NCBI GenBank assembly: GCA_964627805.1
Contig: CAZVLA010000051.1
Span: 28,715 to 92,714 of the forward strand
Direction: 5' to 3'
From: CAZAMI01 sp964627805
GTDB taxonomy: Archaea; Thermoproteota; Thermoprotei_A; Sulfolobales; NBVN01
Length of the DNA: 64,000 nt
Position 1 is the first letter of the stretch. The number at the start of each line of letters is the position of its first letter. The translations under genes were made by a program, and so were the position numbers. Below are positions 58,592 to 64,000 of the stretch, one piece after another. Under the pieces are notes generated by a model. It worked only from the letters and a program-made list of their open reading frames with translations. It did not search any database and had not been told where the DNA came from.

Positions 58592-59977
58592 ATGCCTAAT
58601 AAGTTAAGGGCTATTGTATTAATTGATGGTGAGCATTACGTATCTGTCCTCAAGGGAGCTATTGAGTGGGCTATGAAGAACTACCCGGATAGGGAGTTCG
58701 TAGCCGCTGTCTTCCTGGGTGGTACCGAGAAGATAGGTAGTCCTGAGGAAGTTAGGAAGGCATTACCTATTCCCGTCTACTTCAGTAGTGAGTTCCCACC
58801 CATCGAGACTATAATTAAGGTAGCTAAGGAGTATGGCGCTGATGTAGTGATGGACCTGTCTGATGAGCCCATACTAGACTATGAGAGGAGGTTCATGATA
58901 GCTGCTGCCGTACTTGCTGAGGGTCTCAAGTACGAGGGTTCGGACTTCTCCTTCGGACCCTTAAAACTACTTAACATATCTAAGAAGCCCGCGGTTAAGG
59001 TTATGGGGCTAGGTAAGAGAGTAGGTAAGACAGCAATCAGTGAGTACACAGCAGTTACTATTAAGAGGATGGGGCATATGCCGTGCGTAATAAAGGCTGG
59101 TAGGGGAGGCCCCGACGAACCTAGGGTGGTATTCGGTTATGAATTAGAGCTAACCCCCCAATTCCTACTATCAATAGCTGACAGGGGTGAACACGCAGCA
59201 TCGGATTACTGGGAGGAGGCCTTAGTAGGTAAGATCGTAACTATAGGGGCTAGGAGATGCGGAGGAGGCATGGCTGGTAAGCCATTCTACACTACAGAGG
59301 TGGATGCTGTCTTGAAGGCTAATGAATTAGAAGTCGTTGACTTCATAATAATTGAGGGTAGCGGCACCACTATACCACCGATAGTTACCGACGCTGCTGA
59401 GTTAGTAATTAGTGCGTACACACCGTTAGAGCACGTAACTAAGTACTTCGGACCTTTAAGGGTTAGGATGTCTGACTTAATCGTAATTACGATGGCTGAG
59501 GAGTATAACGAAGATAAGGTTAATGAGTTAGAGAGTGCTGTAAGGGGTATTAACCCGAAAGCTAAGGTCGTTAAGGTAGTGCTAAGGCCTGAACCCTTAG
59601 GTGATGTCAAGGGTAAGAAGGTGTTCTTAGCCATGACTGCTAAGAAACACGACATAGAGTCTACAATCATACCTTACCTAGAGAAGAACTACGGCTGTAA
59701 GGTAGTTGATTACTCACCACACTTAAGTAATAGACCTAAACTTAAGGAGGACCTAGCTAGGGGGTTACCTAAGGCTGACGTACTATTAACCGAGATTAAG
59801 GCAGCGGCGGTCGATATAGCGACAAGGGAGGCTGTGAGGCAGGGTAAGGAAGTCATTTACTTGAACAACATACCAGTAACTGTAGGTGGTGACTTAAGTA
59901 TTGACGAGGCGATTAAGGAGGTGGTTAATAAGGCATTAGATAGGTTTAGGGTTAGGTCTAGGGATATTAGTAAGTAG
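58592..59977 (+). CDS. cpgS: Cyclic 2,3-diphosphoglycerate synthetase
   Basis: A protein of about 461 residues, matching the length of the Methanothermus fervidus enzyme. AIVLIDGEHYVSVLKGAIEWA is the family's N-terminal signature, GLGKRVGKTAISEY (about residues 142-155) is the P-loop, and VVDFIIIEGSGTTIPPIVTDA is also conserved. The enzyme cyclises 2,3-diphosphoglycerate using ATP. The product is a thermoprotective compatible solute of hyperthermophilic archaea, though homologues occur in organisms where cDPG was not measured. ATG 58592, seven bases after GGTG, is preferred to GTG 58583. An oligo-T run follows the stop at once. Confidence 0.85.
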   Translation: MPNKLRAIVLIDGEHYVSVLKGAIEWAMKNYPDREFVAAVFLGGTEKIGSPEEVRKALPIPVYFSSEFPPIETIIKVAKEYGADVVMDLSDEPILDYERRFMIAAAVLAEGLKYEGSDFSFGPLKLLNISKKPAVKVMGLGKRVGKTAISEYTAVTIKRMGHMPCVIKAGRGGPDEPRVVFGYELELTPQFLLSIADRGEHAASDYWEEALVGKIVTIGARRCGGGMAGKPFYTTEVDAVLKANELEVVDFIIIEGSGTTIPPIVTDAAELVISAYTPLEHVTKYFGPLRVRMSDLIVITMAEEYNEDKVNELESAVRGINPKAKVVKVVLRPEPLGDVKGKKVFLAMTAKKHDIESTIIPYLEKNYGCKVVDYSPHLSNRPKLKEDLARGLPKADVLLTEIKAAAVDIATREAVRQGKEVIYLNNIPVTVGGDLSIDEAIKEVVNKALDRFRVRSRDISK

Positions 59978-59983
59978 TTTTTT
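59978..59983 (+). terminator. Oligo-T terminator after cDPG synthetase
   Basis: Six Ts directly follow the TAG stop of the cDPG synthetase gene. The convergent ABC ATPase gene ends within two bases. Confidence 0.5.
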
Positions 59984-61049
59984 AACTTACGAGAGGTATC
60001 ACGATGCAGTACTTTATCCTTAACCACACCTCAGACCCTGGGTTAAGTACTTCATAGGAGCTAGTCTCAACCCTAACTTCCTGGCCGCCGACATCGATTC
60101 TATAATCAACTACGTTACCTAAGAAGGTCACCTTCTTAATAACGCCCCTAATGCACTCACCCTCAGGCTTCGTTAGTAGCTCTATGTCTGAGGGCCTAAC
60201 AACAACTACGTACTCATTACCTTCCTTAACGGGTGGTGCGCAAGTAATTACCTCACCCGTAGGTAAGGTTACGTACGCCTTATCCTTACTTAGCCTCAGT
60301 GACTTAAACCTAATGAAGTTCGCCAAGCCTATGAATCCCGCCACGAAGGAGTTAGCAGGTCTTCTGTATATCTCGTACGGAGTACCTACCTGCTGTATCT
60401 TACCAGCATTCATTACTGCTATTCTATCAGACATAGCCATAGCCTCCGCCTGGTCATGGGTTACGTATATTACGGTAATACCTACCCTACGCTGAATCTC
60501 CTTAATCTCGAACCTCATCTCCTCCCTCAACTTAGCGTCTAGGTTGCTTAGTGGCTCATCAAGCAGAAGTACCTCAGGCTCCATGACTAAGGCCCTAGCT
60601 AAGGCAACCCTCTGCTGCTGACCACCGGAGAGCTGGAATGGGTACCTGTTCTCAAGCCCTTCAAGCTTAACGAGCTCTAATACCCTCCTAACCCTACTCT
60701 TAATTTCCTCCTTAGGTAGCTTCCTTATCTTGAGTGGGTAGGCTACATTATCGAATACCGTCATGTGGGGCCATACAGCGTAGTTCTGAAAGACCATACC
60801 TATGTTCCTCTTCTCGGGGGGTATGTGTATTCCCTTAGCAGGGGCTGATACTAACCTATCACCTAAGTATATCTCGCCGGAGGTCGGTACTTCGAGGCCA
60901 GCAACACACCTTAATGTCGTTGTCTTACCGCACCCGGAAGGACCTAAGAGGGTCATGAATTCGCCGTCCCTAACCTCTAAGTCTATATTATTTACAGCTA
61001 TAACATTCCCGAACTTCTTAACTAGCTTAACTATCCTTACGGAGGTCAC
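59982..61049 (-). CDS. ABC transporter ATP-binding protein (FbpC/PotA type)
   Basis: A 355-residue ATPase. Walker A is LLGPSGCGKTTTLRCVAG (about residues 34-51), the Q-loop is GMVFQNYAVWPHMTVF, the ABC signature is LSGGQQQRVALARAL, Walker B is EVLLLDEPLSN and the H-loop is VTHDQAEAM. The last 110 residues form a TOBE-like domain. It powers the Fe3+/polyamine/thiamine-type importer formed with the next genes. It is downstream of the permease with a gap of about 40 bases. The substrate is unproven, as FbpC and PotC-type ATPases are alike. Confidence 0.93.
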   Translation of the reverse strand: MTSVRIVKLVKKFGNVIAVNNIDLEVRDGEFMTLLGPSGCGKTTTLRCVAGLEVPTSGEIYLGDRLVSAPAKGIHIPPEKRNIGMVFQNYAVWPHMTVFDNVAYPLKIRKLPKEEIKSRVRRVLELVKLEGLENRYPFQLSGGQQQRVALARALVMEPEVLLLDEPLSNLDAKLREEMRFEIKEIQRRVGITVIYVTHDQAEAMAMSDRIAVMNAGKIQQVGTPYEIYRRPANSFVAGFIGLANFIRFKSLRLSKDKAYVTLPTGEVITCAPPVKEGNEYVVVVRPSDIELLTKPEGECIRGVIKKVTFLGNVVDYRIDVGGQEVRVETSSYEVLNPGSEVWLRIKYCIVIPLVS

Positions 61050-61090
61050 ACCACATCACCCCCTACCTATAAAACAATCATGTACACCAC

Positions 61091-62749
61091 CTACATTGCC
61101 TTAATCCCGAACCTCTTAGTTATTAAGTTTATGAGTACCTGCCCCACTAAGACAATCACTACTACGATCGAGGAGAGTGCGTAGGTCCACTCGTACTGTC
61201 CCTCCTCCATTAAGTTATAGATAGCTACGCCGATGGTTGGTTGGAGGGTAGGTGCTAGTATTACCGAGACCGTGAGTTCCGATAGTGTAGGCATGAATAC
61301 TAGGATCCAGCCAGCCACGATACCTGCCTTAAGTAGTGGTAGTACGACGTCCTTAAGTACCCTAAGCCAGTTAGCACCACTAACCCTAGCCGCTTCCTCG
61401 AGGGTAGGGTCTATCTGAAGGAGCGCGCCCGTTGATGTCCTAACACCGTAGGATAGGTACCTAGCGAAGTAAGCTATGAATACTAGGGTTAATGTATTGT
61501 ATAGTGGTGTCCTTATGAAGGCGAATATCATTGATATAGCGAATACCATACCAGGTAGTACGAAGGGGACTGATGATAGCCAATCAAGTACTAACCTACC
61601 CTTAATCCCTGTCTTAACCACTATGTAAGCCACTAACGCACCGAAGAGAGCTACTGAGGTAGCTGCTGAAAGCGCTAGCGTCACACTATCCATTATCGCT
61701 GTCCTAGTGTCGTTATTTACGAAGAGTACCTCATAGAAGTTCCTTAACGTGTAGTTCCTTATGTCGAACATATTACCAGCTATGCTCGACATGAATGCTG
61801 TAATCACTAACGTAACTATGGGTATTATTATGGTTGGGATCATGAATGCTAAGAGCGTAGCGAATACCCCGTACCTAGCCTTACCTAGCGACATGACTGA
61901 TGGCCTAGTCGCTCTACCAGTTATTGTGACGTACCTCCTCTTACCTAGAACCATCCTCTGTAACAACATTAAGGGTATTGAGATAATGAGTAGTAATATC
62001 GAGTAAGCAGCAGCCCTATCTAAGTCGGGGATGGAGAGCATTGAGTATATCCTAGTGGTTAATACGTAGTAGTGGGCTCTATCACCTATTAACGCTGGGA
62101 TACCGAAGTTACCGCATACAGCGACGAAGGCTAGTAAAGCACCCGCCACGATGCTCGGCATTACAAGGGGTATGGTTACGTCCTTAGCTACTCTAAGCAT
62201 GGGAGCACCACTCATCCTAGCTGCCTCCTCTAAGCTAGGGTCTATCTGCTCGAGGGCTGATACTGTGGTTAGGTATACGTAGACGTAGAACCTGAGGGAC
62301 ATGACAAGCACTAAGCCCCAGAAGGTGTATATATTCACTATGTAGCCATGACCTCCTAAGGCCCTGTATATCCTATTAATAATCCCTATAGCTGGATCAG
62401 CAATACTTATCCATGCTATGGCCTCTATGTAGGGAGGGAAAACAAAGGGTAGTACAGCTAAGGTCCTAATGATTTTCTTACCTGGTAAGTCAGTCCTAAC
62501 TACTAACCAAGCTAACGGCACACCTATTAGTATAGAGAGTATAGTGACTATCACAGCTAATTCTAACGTATTAGCTACGTAGATAGGTAATTCACGGTCG
62601 TGAAGCATCTTCTTAAAAGCGGTGAAGGTAGGTACGCCCCCAGTAACTACGCTACAGTAGATGAGCATTGCAAGCGGGTACGCTATAGTAACTATCAGAA
62701 CAGCTAGAGCTAGAGCCCATACCACGTGCTCAATCCTTAAATAAAACAA
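61091..62749 (-). CDS. Fused dual-permease of a Fe3+/thiamine-type ABC transporter (FbpB-like)
   Basis: A 552-residue protein that joins two permease domains in one chain, each with about six membrane segments. Both have the EAA loop that contacts the ATPase: DPSLEEAARMSGAPMLRVAKDV (about residue 173) and DPTLEEAARVSGANWLRVLKDV (about 452). This duplicated layout is typical of FbpB/AfuB/ThiP-like importers. The gene lies between the binding-protein and ATPase genes. Confidence 0.92.
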   Translation of the reverse strand: MFYLRIEHVVWALALAVLIVTIAYPLAMLIYCSVVTGGVPTFTAFKKMLHDRELPIYVANTLELAVIVTILSILIGVPLAWLVVRTDLPGKKIIRTLAVLPFVFPPYIEAIAWISIADPAIGIINRIYRALGGHGYIVNIYTFWGLVLVMSLRFYVYVYLTTVSALEQIDPSLEEAARMSGAPMLRVAKDVTIPLVMPSIVAGALLAFVAVCGNFGIPALIGDRAHYYVLTTRIYSMLSIPDLDRAAAYSILLLIISIPLMLLQRMVLGKRRYVTITGRATRPSVMSLGKARYGVFATLLAFMIPTIIIPIVTLVITAFMSSIAGNMFDIRNYTLRNFYEVLFVNNDTRTAIMDSVTLALSAATSVALFGALVAYIVVKTGIKGRLVLDWLSSVPFVLPGMVFAISMIFAFIRTPLYNTLTLVFIAYFARYLSYGVRTSTGALLQIDPTLEEAARVSGANWLRVLKDVVLPLLKAGIVAGWILVFMPTLSELTVSVILAPTLQPTIGVAIYNLMEEGQYEWTYALSSIVVVIVLVGQVLINLITKRFGIKAM

Positions 62750-62823
62750 TCAATCACCCCCCAAGCACTTCATTACCTACATTACTGCTTTAAGGGGTTA
62801 GTTTAAGAAAATAAGTAACGTTA

Positions 62824-64000
62824 TTATGAAAGTACGACCTCCTGGAACTTATCCCTTATTTGCTCTAACTTCGAAGCCATCTCATCCCAGTTAATCGTTA
62901 TTACTGGTATTTGAGATAGTGGTGGAGTACCTGCTGGTGGCGGTACGTCTACCCTAGCAGGTATTACACCCCACTTAGCGAGCATCTCCTGCACTTCCTT
63001 GGAGAGCATGAACCTAACGAAGACCTTAGCTGCTTCTGGGTACTTAGCAGTCTTCATTATAGCTATGGGTGAGGGTATTAGTACTGCACCGTCCTTAGGT
63101 ATTACCATCTTGATAGGCTCCCCGTTAGCTTCCCTAGCCCTCACCATGTAATCTAAAGTTATACCTATTGGGTACTTACCCATTAGTATACCCTTAAGTA
63201 CGGCACCGTTGCTCTTCTCAACAACTACCCCTAACTTCCTCAACTTACTGAAGTAGTCCCAGCCATACTTACTACTTAGTGCGTATACTGTAGCAGTAAC
63301 TGCTCCTGAATATAGCGGGTTAGGCATCGCTAACCACGAAGTACTCCTCCATTCCTTAGGTAGCTTCTCAATGTAGGTAGGACTCACTAAATCCTTCCAT
63401 GAAGTCGGTGGTGTCTTAATCATCTTAGTGTTGTAGGCGATTACCTGCAGAATGACCCTACCAGCGATCCAGTAACCGTCGGGGTCTCTATAAGGTATTA
63501 ACTTAGCTTCGGGTGGTACGTACTTGAGTAGTAACCCCTTCTTCTTAAGTGATATTATGCTCGCTGGATCAGCTACCCACACAACATCAGCTACTATCCT
63601 ACCTGACTCTACCTCAGCCATTAACTTAGCCATCACCTTAGCGGTACCTGACCTAAAGAGATTCACCTTAACGTTGGGATACTTCTTCGTGAACATCTTC
63701 ACTAATTCTATAGCCATATCCTTAGGTATTGATGTGTAGAAGTCAATGACACCCTTAACCTCCTCCGGGCTGGGTAGGGGTGGTAAGGCAGTAGATGCTG
63801 TTACGGTTGCCGTCGCTGTAGCTGTTGCTGTTACTGTCTTAGTGACTGTTACCGTAGTTGCCTTACCTACTGTTGTGGTTGTTGTTGATGTTACTGTCTT
63901 AACTACCGTTGTGGTAGTTACTCCCCCCTTAGGTACTACAGCATAAGTAACACCAGCAACCACAACAGCAACAACAACAGCAGTAATAACCACAGCCACA
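62824..64000 (-). CDS. Periplasmic-type solute-binding protein (AfuA/Fbp type), truncated by window edge
   Basis: At least 391 residues; the true start lies near or beyond the right edge, since the visible N-terminus (GTG 63999) is already inside a signal helix (VVVAVVVAGVTYAVV). A long Thr/Val/Ala linker (TVTKTVTATATATATVT) precedes the binding domain, a common feature of secreted Thermoproteota proteins. The binding domain shows DFYTSIPKDMAIELVKMF, DVVWVADPASIISLKKKG and IPSPIAIMKTAKYPEAAKVFVRFMLS, as in iron(III)/thiamine-type binding proteins. It has no lipobox Cys in the visible part. It feeds the fused permease. The substrate is not determined. Confidence 0.85.
   Translation of the reverse strand, partial: VAVVITAVVVAVVVAGVTYAVVPKGGVTTTTVVKTVTSTTTTTVGKATTVTVTKTVTATATATATVTASTALPPLPSPEEVKGVIDFYTSIPKDMAIELVKMFTKKYPNVKVNLFRSGTAKVMAKLMAEVESGRIVADVVWVADPASIISLKKKGLLLKYVPPEAKLIPYRDPDGYWIAGRVILQVIAYNTKMIKTPPTSWKDLVSPTYIEKLPKEWRSTSWLAMPNPLYSGAVTATVYALSSKYGWDYFSKLRKLGVVVEKSNGAVLKGILMGKYPIGITLDYMVRAREANGEPIKMVIPKDGAVLIPSPIAIMKTAKYPEAAKVFVRFMLSKEVQEMLAKWGVIPARVDVPPPAGTPPLSQIPVITINWDEMASKLEQIRDKFQEVVLS

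Overview
The window looks like a chromosomal segment of a thermophilic or hyperthermophilic archaeon, probably Thermoproteota (crenarchaeal type). Supporting signs are TATA-box promoters with very short or absent leaders, frequent GTG/TTG starts, a GHMP-type shikimate kinase, a split transketolase feeding an archaeal aro operon, a cyclic 2,3-diphosphoglycerate synthetase, Thr-rich linkers on secreted binding proteins and an AbrB-PhoU regulator. I see no tRNA, rRNA, CRISPR array or insertion sequence. Codon choice is strongly biased throughout (Leu TTA/CTT/CTA, Ser AGT, Arg AGG, Ala GCT). Taxonomy is inferred from gene content only.

Region 1 (1-9600, minus strand) is one long operon for CO-dependent hydrogenogenic energy conservation. 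In transcription order it holds cooF, the Ni-CO dehydrogenase cooS, cooC, a CooT-like nickel protein, a five-gene membrane [NiFe] hydrogenase in the same order as E. coli hycC-D-E-F-G, and Mrp antiporter subunits F and G running off the left edge. CO oxidised by CooS would pass electrons through CooF to the hydrogenase, with H2 evolution coupled to H+/Na+ export.

Region 2 (9890-19371, plus strand) is an 11-gene shikimate/aromatic amino-acid operon: transketolase N and C halves, DAHP synthase, aroB, aroD, aroE, archaeal aroK, aroA, aroC, chorismate mutase and prephenate dehydrogenase. Most genes overlap.

Region 3 (19368-26200) holds a V4R protein with a radical-SAM-like/ModE-HTH fusion, the FMN and GXGXG domains of an archaeal glutamate synthase, a zinc alcohol dehydrogenase, and a coiled-coil PD-(D/E)XK nuclease gene split by an in-frame TGA.

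Region 4 (26300-57100) is rich in carbohydrate and amino-sugar genes. It has a Dpp-type ABC importer (binding protein and two permeases, no ATPase) with a GlcNAc-kinase-like gene, an AbrB-PhoU regulator, a GH38 alpha-mannosidase, an amino-acid permease, glycosyltransferases, NagA with an SIS-domain protein, and a 1127-aa exported glycosidase-like protein on a coiled-coil stalk. It ends with a five-gene operon: GlmS homologue, ceramidase-like hydrolase, GHL-type TIM barrel, sugar isomerase and Gfo/Idh oxidoreductase. The GlmS homologue has lost its glutaminase catalytic Cys but kept its isomerase residues, so it may work as a GlcN-6-P deaminase.

Region 5 (57100-64000) holds a GNAT protein, cyclic 2,3-DPG synthetase (thermoprotective solute) and a Fe3+/polyamine-type ABC importer cut by the right edge.

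The observations I rate highest are the CODH-hydrogenase-Mrp island, the glutaminase-dead GlmS in a catabolic operon, two genes that appear to start at CTG, the in-frame TGA in the nuclease gene, the stalked surface enzyme, and near-perfect palindromes in the binding-protein/PhoU intergenic region.
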